From Bacilli bacterium (GTDB lineage Bacteria > Bacillota_I > Bacilli_A > Izemoplasmatales > Hujiaoplasmataceae), in contig JAFGQT010000056.1 of NCBI GenBank assembly GCA_016935515.1, positions 1 through 51,794 of the forward strand: a stretch of 51,794 bases of DNA, read 5' to 3'. The notes beneath the pieces were generated by a model that saw only the letters and a program-made list of their open reading frames with translations, had not been told where the DNA came from and made no database searches. The position numbers and the translations under genes were made by a program. Of this stretch, positions 23,909 to 33,228 are shown one piece after another. How positions within the stretch are numbered: the stretch's first letter is position 1; every line of letters begins with the position of its first letter.

Positions 23909-25345
23909 CTAAAGCATATCCTTGTCAAAGCCGACAAGATAAGTAGATTTCTCGCTGGACTTGACAATTTCGCGGATATCCTTTCTTAATTCTTCTGACA
24001 ATATTTCGAGAATTCTGGGTGAGCAGAACCCACCTTGACAGCGACCGCTGCCAGCGCGAGTTCGCCTTTTGATTCCGTCCAAAGTTGTGGCTCCCAAAGG
24101 TCTTCTGATAGCGTTCTTGATCTCGGCGAGCGTCACTAGTTCGCAGCGGCATATCACTTTTCCATAATCGTGATCCGATTTGAAAAGTTCTTGTTTCTCC
24201 TGAGTCGACAAGTCAGCGAAGCGATGATATTCGACTCGCTTTTCGATGTATTCGGCTTTTAACTGGGCACGCAGATATTCAGCTACCCAAGTGGCCAAAT
24301 CAACCGCAATGGCCGGCGCAGCGGTAAGGCCAGGAGATTCTATCCCTAGTGCATTGAAGAATCCGGGTACGTCCTCAGGTTCTCCTAAGACGAAATCTCC
24401 GTCTTTTTCCGAAGCTCTAAGTCCGGCGAAACCGGTAATGATCTGATTTGTCGGTAAGTTTCTGACACTCTTTTTCGCCGTATCAAGAACATATTGGATG
24501 CCTTCTGCAGAAGTCAAGATATCAAATTTGTCGTTGTCCGGAAGTGAATTTGGCCCGATGAGCAAATTCCCTTCTGCGGTCGGTGTGACCAGCACGCCTT
24601 TCGAAACACCTGAGGGAAGTTGAAATATCGTATGTTCGACGAGATTCCCAACTTCCTTGTCGAAAAGGCAATATTCGCCTTTTCTCGGTCTAATCAATCT
24701 TTTGCGTTCGCTGATCCAATTGTTGATGTCATCCGCAAAAACACCTGCGGCGTTGATAACCGTCAAGGCTTCGAAATTGCCGTTGTTTGTCTTAACCAAA
24801 AAGCCTTGTTTTGTTTTGTATAGCCCTGTGACTTCCGTACTCAAGAAAAACTTTACGCCGTTTTGAACCGCAATTTCCGCCGGGCCGATCGTCAACTGGA
24901 AGGGATCGACAATTCCTGCGGTCGGCGCATACAAACTGCCAACTACTGCATCATTCAAGTTAGGTTCCAACTTCATCGTGGTCTCACGATCAAGGATCAT
25001 CAGGCCTGAAACCCCGTTTTCGATTCCTCGCTCAATGAGTTTTTCAAGCTCGGCCATTTTTTCTTGATTGAAAACAATTGTCAAAGATCCATTTTGACGA
25101 AACGGAATGTTCAATTTTCTGCACAGTTCAGGCATCATTTGATTACCGGTAAGATTGTATTTAGCTTTCAAAGTTCCTGGTTTTGCGTCATATCCGCTGT
25201 GAACGATGCCTGAATTTCCCTTTGAAGTGGCTTCACAGACATCACTCATTTTTTCAAGAACGGCAATCTTTAGGTCGTATCGTGCCAGTTCTCTAGCTAT
25301 GTTGGCTCCAATGACGCCGGCGCCAATTATAATCGAATCGTACAT
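23909..25345 (-). CDS. GlpA-like FAD-dependent glycerol-3-phosphate dehydrogenase with BFD-like [2Fe-2S] domain
   Basis: A 478-residue member of the DAO family. FAD motif IIGAGVIGANIA at residues 5-16, the SGIVHSGYDAKPGTLK stretch of GlpA/GlpD proteins, and a central substrate domain. The C-terminal 100 residues carry a bacterioferritin-ferredoxin-like iron-sulfur domain, with VICRCELVT and later RCQGGFCSPRI cysteines. It would oxidise glycerol-3-phosphate to dihydroxyacetone phosphate; another 2-hydroxyacid is possible. GAGGTGAG leads its ATG, which begins 10 bases after the alpha/beta hydrolase stop. No glpK or glpF is in the window. Confidence 0.88.
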   Translation of the reverse strand: MYDSIIIGAGVIGANIARELARYDLKIAVLEKMSDVCEATSKGNSGIVHSGYDAKPGTLKAKYNLTGNQMMPELCRKLNIPFRQNGSLTIVFNQEKMAELEKLIERGIENGVSGLMILDRETTMKLEPNLNDAVVGSLYAPTAGIVDPFQLTIGPAEIAVQNGVKFFLSTEVTGLYKTKQGFLVKTNNGNFEALTVINAAGVFADDINNWISERKRLIRPRKGEYCLFDKEVGNLVEHTIFQLPSGVSKGVLVTPTAEGNLLIGPNSLPDNDKFDILTSAEGIQYVLDTAKKSVRNLPTNQIITGFAGLRASEKDGDFVLGEPEDVPGFFNALGIESPGLTAAPAIAVDLATWVAEYLRAQLKAEYIEKRVEYHRFADLSTQEKQELFKSDHDYGKVICRCELVTLAEIKNAIRRPLGATTLDGIKRRTRAGSGRCQGGFCSPRILEILSEELRKDIREIVKSSEKSTYLVGFDKDML

Positions 25346-25355
25346 GTGCTCACCT

Positions 25356-26288
25356 CTATAGTCCTGGAACTTTTACTTTGTTTTTCAGAAAATCGGCCAA
25401 AGCTTCCCGATATTCCTGGAGATTGTATCTCGAGGCATCAGTGTGTTTTGCATGATTTCTTCCAATGAATAAGGTTTTATCACTCGGACAAGCATCATAC
25501 AAGATCTGGCTATTATGTTGAGGTATAAAAGTGTCTTCTTCACCGTGGGCAAGAAAACAAGGAACTCGCAAATGTCTCAATGCTTCAACGGGCTTGATAG
25601 AAGTCATTTTAGCGCCAGTAGCCAAACGAAAGATCAACCCGGCAATCGCTATGAAAGGCCATGGAGGCATTCCTGTTTTGCGTTTCAATTGATATGCCAA
25701 CAGTTTATCGAGGGAGGCGAATGTGCAGTCCGCTGCGACAAACTTCACCCTTTCATCAAAGGCTTGTTCCAAAAGAACGGCAGCTCCACCCATCGATTCA
25801 CCATAAGTTCCGAGAAATATGTCATCCCCAAATCTCAAAAACGTATCCGTGATCACATCATATAGATCATGTTTCTCAAAATATCCCATAGTGCAATTTT
25901 TGCCGCCACTGTCGCCGTGAAAGCGCTCATCGAACGTGACAATGTTGAAACCATGTTCACGCATCAACCGAGCATATTTCGCTGCTCCGTAATGAGTGTA
26001 AGAATAGCCGTGTGCTATCACAACATAATTTCTCGAAGGCGTAGGTGCAGGGATATGATAAACCGCCAACTCGTAGCCATGGCGGGATTTGACGATATAT
26101 TTGGTCTCTGACCATTTTTCGTATTCCTCGATCAAACCCGGACTACGTTCAATCTCTTTGTTTCTGGCCTGGAGATTAGTCAATCTCTTTGGATGATATA
26201 AGGATCGCGCCAAGATAAAAGACAGAGCAAGGACGAATGCAATAAGCGAGACAATCAATCCCAATAATACCCAGTAATACCAATCCAA
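25356..26288 (-). CDS. Membrane-anchored alpha/beta hydrolase
   Basis: About 310 residues: one N-terminal transmembrane helix (YYWVLLGLIVSLIAFVLALSF) and an alpha/beta hydrolase domain. The nucleophile elbow is GESMGG (Ser165), the VIAHGYS oxyanion strand and a C-terminal His in NHAKH complete the triad. It resembles the ABHD13/YtpA-like serine hydrolases whose substrates are mostly unknown; lysophospholipids would fit the glycerol-3-phosphate gene next door but are only a guess. The track ATG (26309) has no ribosome site; AAAGGTGG precedes TTG 26288 by eight bases, so that start is used. Ten bases separate it from the GlpA-like gene. Confidence 0.82.
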   Translation of the reverse strand: MDWYYWVLLGLIVSLIAFVLALSFILARSLYHPKRLTNLQARNKEIERSPGLIEEYEKWSETKYIVKSRHGYELAVYHIPAPTPSRNYVVIAHGYSYTHYGAAKYARLMREHGFNIVTFDERFHGDSGGKNCTMGYFEKHDLYDVITDTFLRFGDDIFLGTYGESMGGAAVLLEQAFDERVKFVAADCTFASLDKLLAYQLKRKTGMPPWPFIAIAGLIFRLATGAKMTSIKPVEALRHLRVPCFLAHGEEDTFIPQHNSQILYDACPSDKTLFIGRNHAKHTDASRYNLQEYREALADFLKNKVKVPGL

Positions 26289-26371
26289 AATGCACACCAC
26301 CTTTGCCATTTGTCTTTATAATTGTAACACATCAGCGATAAATGTGCTCGATGGGTCGACAAAAACGCGAT

Positions 26372-26403
26372 AAAAAAAGTTGTCGGTATGACCACCCGAC
26401 AAC
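26372..26403 (-). terminator. Terminator of the MATE gene
   Basis: GTTGTCGG (26379-26386) pairs with CCGACAAC (26396-26403), followed on the minus strand by seven T. Confidence 0.82.
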
Positions 26404-26419
26404 CAAACAAATATTATTT

Positions 26420-27820
26420 TCACGCAGCTTCAGGTTGAAGCAGATCTCTTCTGGGACCTCCGGGTTTTCTGGTGCGCAACCGATCGAGCAAGAACAGGAC
26501 AAAGAACGCTCCCATAAACAAAACGGCTCCTTTGATGATGTCGGAAATGTTCAGCGCCCACCAGATCCCTTCTTCGGCCATCGTCAATACCAATCGATGG
26601 GCGAAGGGTATCCGCAATGCATTGCCCGCAATCCCTACAATCGAAGGAATATATGTTTTTCCTATGCCATTGAACATGCCTGCACCAATCGACTCGAGCA
26701 TCATGAAGATCTGGGCAAGGCTGATGATTTCCAGATACCGGATGCCGTACTGTTTGCTTATCGGATCGTCGATGAATATTCCAATCAGAAATGCCGGGAT
26801 GAAAAACAGCGCTAAGGCGATGATCGCAGAATAAGGAACCAACATCATCGATATCGCTCCAAATCCTTTGCGTATCCTGACGAACTGCTTTGCGCCAAAG
26901 TTCTGACCGACAAATACGGTCAATGCTGTCTGGAAACCTCCAGCAATCATCCAGGTGAACTGTTCAATCTGCGTTCCGATCCTTTGGGCTGCCATGACAT
27001 CTTCACCAAAACCAAAGACCATCCTGGCGATATATATCGATATTGTCGTGAATACCATGCTTTGGATTCCCGCAGGCAATCCGACTTTGATGATGTTCTT
27101 CATCGTCTTTAAATCGAAAGCATCAAGATGAAATCGGAAAACATCGGTGCTATATTTGCGATAATGCAAATAGAAAACTCCGGCTGTGATAGCTTGAGCG
27201 ATGACTGTCGCAATCGCCGCGCCGGTTACTCCCATGCGAAATACTAAAATCAGAAGCGGATCCAAAGCGATGTTGATGGCCAGTCCGACGGACATGATCT
27301 TGAAATTCGTCTTTGTTTTTCCAAGTCCTTCGTTGATCGCCGCAAATCCGCTGGAAATGAACTGAAAAACTATTAGACCACCGGTTATCGAAAGATACTC
27401 TATGGCATATGAGACCACTTGTGAAGATTCGATGTTGAAGATACCGACAATCGGTCTGCGAAAAAGAATGATGACTGCAGAAATAAATAAACCCACAAAC
27501 ACCTGCAGCAAGAGTCCATTTGAGGCAAACTTGCTTAGTCTGTCCATGTCTTTCTCGCCAGCTGAATGAGCGACCTTGACCCCGGTTCCGATCTTGGCTA
27601 TCATGATCAGTCCAAAAGCGAACCAAGCGATATATCCGGCGGTTCCTACTGCTGAGATAGCTTCCTTTTCAACAAGTCCGATTTCATCCACGCGACCGAC
27701 CCAAAAAAGATCGGTGAGATTGTAGGCCATTTGCGAAATCGAAGTCAATAATACGGGAAAGGCGATTGAAAAAAGTTTCTTGATGATTGAACCTTCGGTA
27801 AGGTCGTGAATTTTTGACAT
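26420..27820 (-). CDS. MATE family efflux transporter
   Basis: A 466-residue multidrug/Na+ antiporter-like protein with 12 hydrophobic segments in two matching halves. The opening HDLTEGSIIKKLFSIAFPVLL and QMAYNLTDLFWVGRV segments are typical of bacterial NorM/MepA-type MATE proteins; the second half repeats with GLPAGIQSMVFT and MAAQRIGTQIEQ. GAGGTGA precedes the ATG, and a TATAAT box (27848-27853 region) lies just upstream. It is a single-gene unit between two terminators. The substrate cannot be predicted. Confidence 0.93.
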   Translation of the reverse strand: MSKIHDLTEGSIIKKLFSIAFPVLLTSISQMAYNLTDLFWVGRVDEIGLVEKEAISAVGTAGYIAWFAFGLIMIAKIGTGVKVAHSAGEKDMDRLSKFASNGLLLQVFVGLFISAVIILFRRPIVGIFNIESSQVVSYAIEYLSITGGLIVFQFISSGFAAINEGLGKTKTNFKIMSVGLAINIALDPLLILVFRMGVTGAAIATVIAQAITAGVFYLHYRKYSTDVFRFHLDAFDLKTMKNIIKVGLPAGIQSMVFTTISIYIARMVFGFGEDVMAAQRIGTQIEQFTWMIAGGFQTALTVFVGQNFGAKQFVRIRKGFGAISMMLVPYSAIIALALFFIPAFLIGIFIDDPISKQYGIRYLEIISLAQIFMMLESIGAGMFNGIGKTYIPSIVGIAGNALRIPFAHRLVLTMAEEGIWWALNISDIIKGAVLFMGAFFVLFLLDRLRTRKPGGPRRDLLQPEAA

Positions 27821-27875
27821 GATGTCACCTCAAACGAATAAGATTATATCACAACCGGTATGAATTTCACAGTAT

Positions 27876-27909
27876 TTAAAAAAGAGGACTTCAATAATCA
27901 TGAAGTCCT
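27876..27909 (-). terminator. Terminator of the rlmD-corA-fhs-HD operon
   Basis: AGGACTTCA (27885-27893) pairs with TGAAGTCCT (27901-27909) with a seven-base loop, then CTTTTTTAAA on the minus strand. Confidence 0.82.
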
Positions 27910-27918
27910 TCTTGGAAT

Positions 27919-28512
27919 CTATTGATCTTCAGTTTCTACGAGGAATGTCGCTTCCATATCTGCGACCGACAAACAAAACGCCAGCGGAAACAAGGTGAAT
28001 GCCCTTGACACGTTGTTTTTGTCTTCGGTATCAGAAAAACCCATGTGATAACGGATCGCAAATGCCTCTTCACGGGTAAGCTTCATGAATCCGGAAATGA
28101 TGTATACCGATTTCTCACCGTGGCCGTACGGAATATCATCTTGATAATCATAAGTTGGCACTTGTATCCATTGGCCGGTCTTGTCTTTCACGTTCCGTGA
28201 GGATTTGCGATATACATTGATTTTGCACAAATCGTGTAGAAGTGCGACAATGGCAACTGTTTCCGAAGTCGGAGCTAAATTATACTCGTTCTTGACGCGA
28301 TCGCGATCAAGATAATCGCAAAGTGCATGATACACATTTAGAGAATGCTCAACCAATCCGCTCTCATGAGACAGATGAAATCTGGTGGATGCGGGTGCAG
28401 TGAAAAAATCACTCTGTTCGGAGAGAAGGTAATTCAGGAGTTCTTCAGAACCTTGTCTATGAATGTGCTTCTTGTAGAGATCAATGAACTCCGCCTTTTT
28501 TGTGCTCGCCAT
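27919..28512 (-). CDS. HD-domain hydrolase
   Basis: A 197-residue metal-dependent phosphohydrolase of the HD superfamily. The first histidine is in GLVEHSLNVYH (His56) and the HD pair in ALLHDLCK (His93, Asp94); further His and Asp residues appear in YGHGEKS and SVADMEA. The GLVEHSL context resembles the HD half of YhaM-type exonucleases, but the OB domain is missing and the substrate is unknown. Its ATG overlaps the stop of the upstream hypothetical gene by one base. It is the last gene of the operon with fhs. Confidence 0.83.
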   Translation of the reverse strand: MASTKKAEFIDLYKKHIHRQGSEELLNYLLSEQSDFFTAPASTRFHLSHESGLVEHSLNVYHALCDYLDRDRVKNEYNLAPTSETVAIVALLHDLCKINVYRKSSRNVKDKTGQWIQVPTYDYQDDIPYGHGEKSVYIISGFMKLTREEAFAIRYHMGFSDTEDKNNVSRAFTLFPLAFCLSVADMEATFLVETEDQ

Positions 28513-28937
28513 TATAACAACTCGCAGACCGCCGCTGTTCCTGTAACCTCATGGGTCTTGTCTTCATAGCTTACAGGAATGTTCACTTCGATCAATTCCT
28601 TGATTTCATAATCTGCATTGTTGCTTAAATCACGAATCACATTCCCCTTTTCGAGGTTGTTGTAATCCAAATCGCCATAGAAAACAAACACATCGTCTTC
28701 TTCGTAGCGCTTGGCGTTTTTAGGCAGGATCGCACTGATAAAATTCGTTTTGGAGCGATCTTTGATGATCTGGAACTTGTAAGGATTTTCCAGGTTGAAC
28801 CTGCGATGCAACTTCTCCTCAAAAATGGTGTTCTCAATCGAATCCTTTGCCTTACTAATGCCTTCTTCGGTCTTCTTTGCGATTGTCACACCCAAGGAAC
28901 GCATTTTTTGGGATAGATCCCTAATTTCTTTTTTCAT
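28512..28937 (-). CDS. Hypothetical protein, charged helical N-terminus
   Basis: A 141-residue soluble protein I do not recognise. The first 50 residues are a lysine- and glutamate-rich helix that could form a coiled coil (KKEIRDLSQKMRSLGVTIAKK), followed by a beta-rich half that reads DDVFVFYGDLDYNN and KELIEVNIPVSYED. No signal peptide or membrane segment. The track start is 27 bases too early; GGAGG stands six bases before ATG 28937. It lies between fhs and the HD hydrolase with minimal gaps, so it is co-expressed with both. Function unknown. Confidence 0.75.
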   Translation of the reverse strand: MKKEIRDLSQKMRSLGVTIAKKTEEGISKAKDSIENTIFEEKLHRRFNLENPYKFQIIKDRSKTNFISAILPKNAKRYEEDDVFVFYGDLDYNNLEKGNVIRDLSNNADYEIKELIEVNIPVSYEDKTHEVTGTAAVCELL

Positions 28938-28947
28938 ATCTCTCCTC

Positions 28948-30621
28948 CTAGAACAGACCGACAATCTTGTTGTCGATTACGTCCATATTTTCATAAGCAC
29001 CCTGTTTGGGCAAACCTGGCATCGTCATGACCTCTCCAGTCAAGGCAACGATGAAGCCTGCGCCCAAAGACGGTTTCAGTTCTCTGATTGTGATCGTGAA
29101 GTTTCTCGGCCTACCCAATATTTTCGCGTCATCGGTCAATGATAGCGGCGTCTTTGCCATGCATATAGGCAACTTGTCCCAACCTAACTGCGCAAAAGTA
29201 TTCAGTTGCATCTTCGCCCTATCGGAAAACTCGACTTTGGCGGCACCGTATATTTTTCTCGCTATTGTTGTGATTTTCGCTTCTATTGACTCATCTAGGT
29301 TATACAGCAGTGAAGCGTCTTCATTATCTTTGTTTTCATTGATCAAATCCAAGACTTTCTTGGCGAGCTCAATGCCCCCTGTAGATCCTTTGGTGAACAC
29401 TTCTGACAAAGCTAAAGCCTGGTTGTTTCTTTCTGACCATCTGCGTACAAGATCGATCTCGGCTTCAGTGTCGCTTGCGAATCTGTTTAGGGCAACGACG
29501 CTGGGAACATTGAAGAACTTGACGTTTTCCACATGCTTGTCTAGATTCTCCAAACCTTTTTCCAGTGCTTCCAAATTCTCTTCTCCGAGCGTTTTCTTGT
29601 CCATCCCTCCGTGCAATTTCATCGCCCTGATGCTGGCGACGATCACAACAGCCGATGGCTTTTTGCCAAGTACCCGGCTCTTGATATCCATGAACTTCTC
29701 CATCCCCAAGTCAGCTCCGAATCCGGCCTCGGTCACAATGAATTCGCTTGCCCTACTGGCAAATTCGGTAGCGATCACAGAGTTGCATCCGTGGGCAATA
29801 TTCGCAAACGGTCCCCCGTGGATCAACACGGGAGTGTTTTCCAACGATTGGACAAGATTCGGTTTGATGGCATCCTTTAACAACATGGTCACCGCGCCAG
29901 CTACCTTGAGATCAGCAACAGTCACTGGACGTTCTTCTACGTCATAGGCCACAACCATTTTCTCGAGTCTTCTTCTTAGATCCTCAAGATTCTTGGACAG
30001 ACACAGAACCGCCATCACTTCGGATGCTACAGAAATATCGAATCCGTCTGGCCTTGGTGTTTCTTTACGGCTGGACAATCCGACAGTTATACTGCGGAGA
30101 GCTCGGTCATTCATGTCCATGGCACGCTTCCAGATAACTTTGTTGGGATCGATTTTCAGTGAGTTACCCTGATAGAGGTGATTATCGATAACAGCGCTGA
30201 TCAAATTGTTCGCAGAAGTAACCGCGTGAATGTCCCCGGTAAAATGAAGGTTGATGTCTTCCATCGGCACGACTTGAGAGTATCCCCCTCCGGCAGCTCC
30301 GCCTTTGACACCCATGACCGGGCCAAGCGAAGGTTCTCGCAATGCGACCATGGCCTTGTATCCAAGTTTGTTCAACGCGTCGCCAAGTCCGATAGTCGTA
30401 GTTGACTTTCCTTCACCGGCTGGTGTTGGGTTGATTGCGCTGACCAAAATAACTCTGCCGTCTTTATTATACCTGCTCTTGTCGAGCACGGCATTCAAAC
30501 TTATCTTGGCCTTATATGGTCCGTATGTTTCGATATCACTTTTATCTAGTCCAATTTTTTCTGCGATCTTTTCAATCGGCAACATCTTCGCTGCTTGAGC
30601 GATTTCCAAATCTGTTTTCAC
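28948..30621 (-). CDS. fhs: Formate--tetrahydrofolate ligase
   Basis: A 557-residue ATP-dependent enzyme making 10-formyl-tetrahydrofolate from formate. ATP loop TPAGEGKSTT around 66-75, the GGAAGGGYSQV and MEDINLHFTGDIHA segments, and HGGPFANIAHGC are all present at family positions. It feeds one-carbon units into purines and, in acetogens, the methyl branch; nothing here shows a Wood-Ljungdahl pathway. The start is GTG behind GGAGG. It follows corA by 25 bases and precedes the hypothetical gene by 10. Confidence 0.97.
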   Translation of the reverse strand: MKTDLEIAQAAKMLPIEKIAEKIGLDKSDIETYGPYKAKISLNAVLDKSRYNKDGRVILVSAINPTPAGEGKSTTTIGLGDALNKLGYKAMVALREPSLGPVMGVKGGAAGGGYSQVVPMEDINLHFTGDIHAVTSANNLISAVIDNHLYQGNSLKIDPNKVIWKRAMDMNDRALRSITVGLSSRKETPRPDGFDISVASEVMAVLCLSKNLEDLRRRLEKMVVAYDVEERPVTVADLKVAGAVTMLLKDAIKPNLVQSLENTPVLIHGGPFANIAHGCNSVIATEFASRASEFIVTEAGFGADLGMEKFMDIKSRVLGKKPSAVVIVASIRAMKLHGGMDKKTLGEENLEALEKGLENLDKHVENVKFFNVPSVVALNRFASDTEAEIDLVRRWSERNNQALALSEVFTKGSTGGIELAKKVLDLINENKDNEDASLLYNLDESIEAKITTIARKIYGAAKVEFSDRAKMQLNTFAQLGWDKLPICMAKTPLSLTDDAKILGRPRNFTITIRELKPSLGAGFIVALTGEVMTMPGLPKQGAYENMDVIDNKIVGLF

Positions 30622-30646
30622 TGTTTATTCCTCCTCGATGTTGTTG

Positions 30647-31657
30647 TCAAAACCATTTCTTCTTCTTGAAAAATAAAATCATCCCAGTAGCCAACAATAC
30701 ACAAGCGCCGATAAAAAACAAAAGTGCGTGTTCATATTTCAATACCTCAAAATGTATGAAATTCATTCCGAAAAAACCAGCTAGAAACGATAAGGGAATG
30801 AAAATGGCAGAAAACAAAGTCAAGGTCGTGATGATCTGGTTCATCTTGTTTGACTGGTTGTTGATCAGAAGATCCAGAAGATGGCGTTGTTCCTCCCGAG
30901 TCATCGCCAACTGGTTATCAAGTCTCTGAAGATGGTCGCATAAGTCGTCATAATAGTTCTTTGTTTCCGGTTTGAACAGATTTTTTTCGAGCCTGAGTTT
31001 TTCGATTAGTTCTTCCATAACCGGGGTTACGCAGCTCTTCAGTTTGAGTATTTGTTTTCGAACAAGATAGAAATTCTCCTGATCGATTTTCTTTGACTCA
31101 AGAAGATCCTCTTCAAATTTGTCAATCTTCGTCTCAAGCAGATCGTAGATGTCAAGATGATTGTCTGTAATCATATCGAGAATCAAATAGAACAAGTAAT
31201 CGGTGCCTAGTTTACGAAGTTCTTCATTCGCTTGAAACATCTCAATCAGTGGATGCAAATACACCGGTTCAGTCTCATGGAAAGATATGACAGTGCTCTC
31301 GTTGAAAAGCACGCTCATGTAATCTGACTTGATTCTTCCGTGTTCCAGATATTGGATATGGAACGTTCCAAACAAGAAATCAGTCGTTCGTTCAAGTTTG
31401 TTTCTCTGGCGGACATTGAAGATATCTTCAAGTATCAAGTAGTTTATTTTGTAGTGCTCGCGCAAGGCTTCTATTTTTGCGATGTCAGAAAGACCTAGAA
31501 CTTGAATGTAATGCTTTCTGTTCTCAACGGGATGAAAGTCTTCCGTAATTAGAAGTTCATCTTCTGAGTATTGATAATGGGTTATCTTCGTCGATATATC
31601 TTTGTGTTTGCCGGTATAGATCATCGATTTTGGAGTTATATAGTCTTTGATACGCAT
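30647..31657 (-). CDS. corA: CorA-family magnesium/cobalt transporter
   Basis: A 336-residue divalent-metal channel: a long acidic and helical cytosolic N-terminal domain, and two transmembrane helices at the C-terminus. The signature GMN motif after the first helix appears as FFGMNF, and the protein ends in a basic FKKKKWF tail. The track start is a TTG that overlaps the ribosome site; GAAAGGA precedes the ATG at 31657 (MRIKDY). It is between rlmD (15-base gap) and fhs in one operon. Mg2+ is the usual substrate, Co2+ or Ni2+ possible. Confidence 0.93.
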   Translation of the reverse strand: MRIKDYITPKSMIYTGKHKDISTKITHYQYSEDELLITEDFHPVENRKHYIQVLGLSDIAKIEALREHYKINYLILEDIFNVRQRNKLERTTDFLFGTFHIQYLEHGRIKSDYMSVLFNESTVISFHETEPVYLHPLIEMFQANEELRKLGTDYLFYLILDMITDNHLDIYDLLETKIDKFEEDLLESKKIDQENFYLVRKQILKLKSCVTPVMEELIEKLRLEKNLFKPETKNYYDDLCDHLQRLDNQLAMTREEQRHLLDLLINNQSNKMNQIITTLTLFSAIFIPLSFLAGFFGMNFIHFEVLKYEHALLFFIGACVLLATGMILFFKKKKWF

Positions 31658-31671
31658 GATTATCCTTTCCG

Positions 31672-33039
31672 TCAATCAGTTTTGCAGTTCAACACTGTCA
31701 AACTCTCGACGTTTGAAGTATGAGGAAACATATCGATCGGTTGGATGTATTCTATGTCATATGCTTTGGTCAGATAAGCAAGATTTTTTGCTAAAGTTGA
31801 GGGATTGCAGGAGACATAGATCACTTTCGGGATCTTTGCGCCAAGGATTGCTTTCATAACTGTATCATGCAAGCCGGATCTCGGTGGATCAAGAACAAGA
31901 ATGTCTGGTTTTACGCCACTTTGAAGAATCTTTGGCAATGCGCCTTCAACATGATCTTCGAAAAAGTGGACATTTTTGATGTTATTTTCCAGAGCGTTTG
32001 TTTTAGCGTCCGAAATCGAAGCCTGAGAGTAATCGATTCCGTAGACTTCTTTGGCATTCTTCGCAAGCAATAATGTTGTTATCCCGATGCCGCAATATCC
32101 ATCGACGACAATTTCCTTACCGGAAAGTTTCGCTGCTTTGGCAATTTCTCGATAAAGAATGATCATCTGTTCGGAATTGAGTTGGTGAAAGGCATCAGGT
32201 GAAATCTTGATTTTCATGCCTTCAAAGACATCCGTAATGTAAGGCTTCTTCGCAAGCAATTCAACTGTCTTTCCGAACATCATGGGATTTGAACGCTTGT
32301 TGACGGAATACGTTATGGAATCCACCACACTGTTTTTATTGAGCAAATCCGCAGCTACTTTTTTCAATACGGAGTCATACTCGCTGACGATGAAAGTTAC
32401 GCTTGCTTTGTTGGATGATGGCAAATATCTTGTGACAAGATTCAGCAAGATTCCTTCCGGATTCATCGAATCATGGGCTGCAAGTTTGTACTTTCTCAGG
32501 ATCGAAAGGCAATCTCGGTTGATTTCGTTGACCTTTCGATCTTGGACCATGCATTCGTCAACGTAGACAAAATTGTTGGTTCCGTAAGCGTATAAACCAA
32601 GAGACAATCCGAAGTTCGTGTTTTTAAAAGGCATCTGGGATTTGTTTCGATACCAGAATGTGTTGTCCATCCCCAGCATTTTCTTGACCACTACTTCATC
32701 ATCGGAAAGCTTCGTATACCGATTCAAAGCTTGTCGGATGATGCTAAGCTTGATCTTCAACTGTTCTTTATACTCGATATGCTGCATCTGACATCCGCCG
32801 CACCGCTCGAAAAATTTGCATGGTGGTTCGACCCGTTTAGTCGATATTCGAACTAAATCAACGATTTTGGCAGTAGCATAAGTCTTGTAGAGCTCCACGA
32901 TTTCACAATCTACAACTTCCTTGACAATCGCTCCAGGGACAAAAATAGCCAATCTGTTTAGATAGCCGATTCCTTCGCCATTGATTCCTTGTTTGCGGAT
33001 CTCAAGTCTGACCTTGTTTCCAACTTCCAACTCTGCCAT
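31672..33039 (-). CDS. rlmD: 23S rRNA (uracil-C5)-methyltransferase, RlmD/RlmCD type
   Basis: A 455-residue TrmA-family enzyme that makes 5-methyluridine in 23S rRNA with S-adenosylmethionine. Layout: N-terminal TRAM domain (1-58), a [4Fe-4S] motif with Cys in PPCKFFERCGGC, the methyltransferase fold with VVDGYCGIG, the LDPPRSGL motif and the nucleophilic Cys in VSCNPSTLAKNL. Bacillota carry one such enzyme that can act at both positions 747 and 1939, so RlmCD is equally possible. The track start is nine codons too early; ATG 33039 (MAELEV) after GAGGTGG is used. First gene of the corA-fhs operon. Confidence 0.94.
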   Translation of the reverse strand: MAELEVGNKVRLEIRKQGINGEGIGYLNRLAIFVPGAIVKEVVDCEIVELYKTYATAKIVDLVRISTKRVEPPCKFFERCGGCQMQHIEYKEQLKIKLSIIRQALNRYTKLSDDEVVVKKMLGMDNTFWYRNKSQMPFKNTNFGLSLGLYAYGTNNFVYVDECMVQDRKVNEINRDCLSILRKYKLAAHDSMNPEGILLNLVTRYLPSSNKASVTFIVSEYDSVLKKVAADLLNKNSVVDSITYSVNKRSNPMMFGKTVELLAKKPYITDVFEGMKIKISPDAFHQLNSEQMIILYREIAKAAKLSGKEIVVDGYCGIGITTLLLAKNAKEVYGIDYSQASISDAKTNALENNIKNVHFFEDHVEGALPKILQSGVKPDILVLDPPRSGLHDTVMKAILGAKIPKVIYVSCNPSTLAKNLAYLTKAYDIEYIQPIDMFPHTSNVESLTVLNCKTD

Positions 33040-33201
33040 AGGATCACCACCTCGATCATTCTGCATTCTGGTGTAAAACAGTTTAATGTCTAATTTAATT
33101 GTACCACTTTCGCATGATTTAATGAAGTGCTTATCCTTTTATGAAGTCAATCTAAAAGTTCATCGGCTGGCAATCTTATTTGTTTTCGCCATTTCAAAGC
33201 C

Positions 33202-33228
33202 ATAAGAAAAGGCGTGTTGCCACGCCTT
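33202..33228 (-). terminator. Terminator of the capD-like gene
   Basis: AAGGCGTG-TTGC-CACGCCTT, a perfect 8-bp stem with a four-base loop that abuts the stop codon, followed on the minus strand by TTCTTAT. Confidence 0.72.

Noticed and set aside
29006-29947. 313-codon plus-strand ORF opposite fhs
   Set aside because: Long but a mirror of the highly conserved fhs gene with its codon bias; low-complexity Ser/Ala-rich translation typical of antisense frames.
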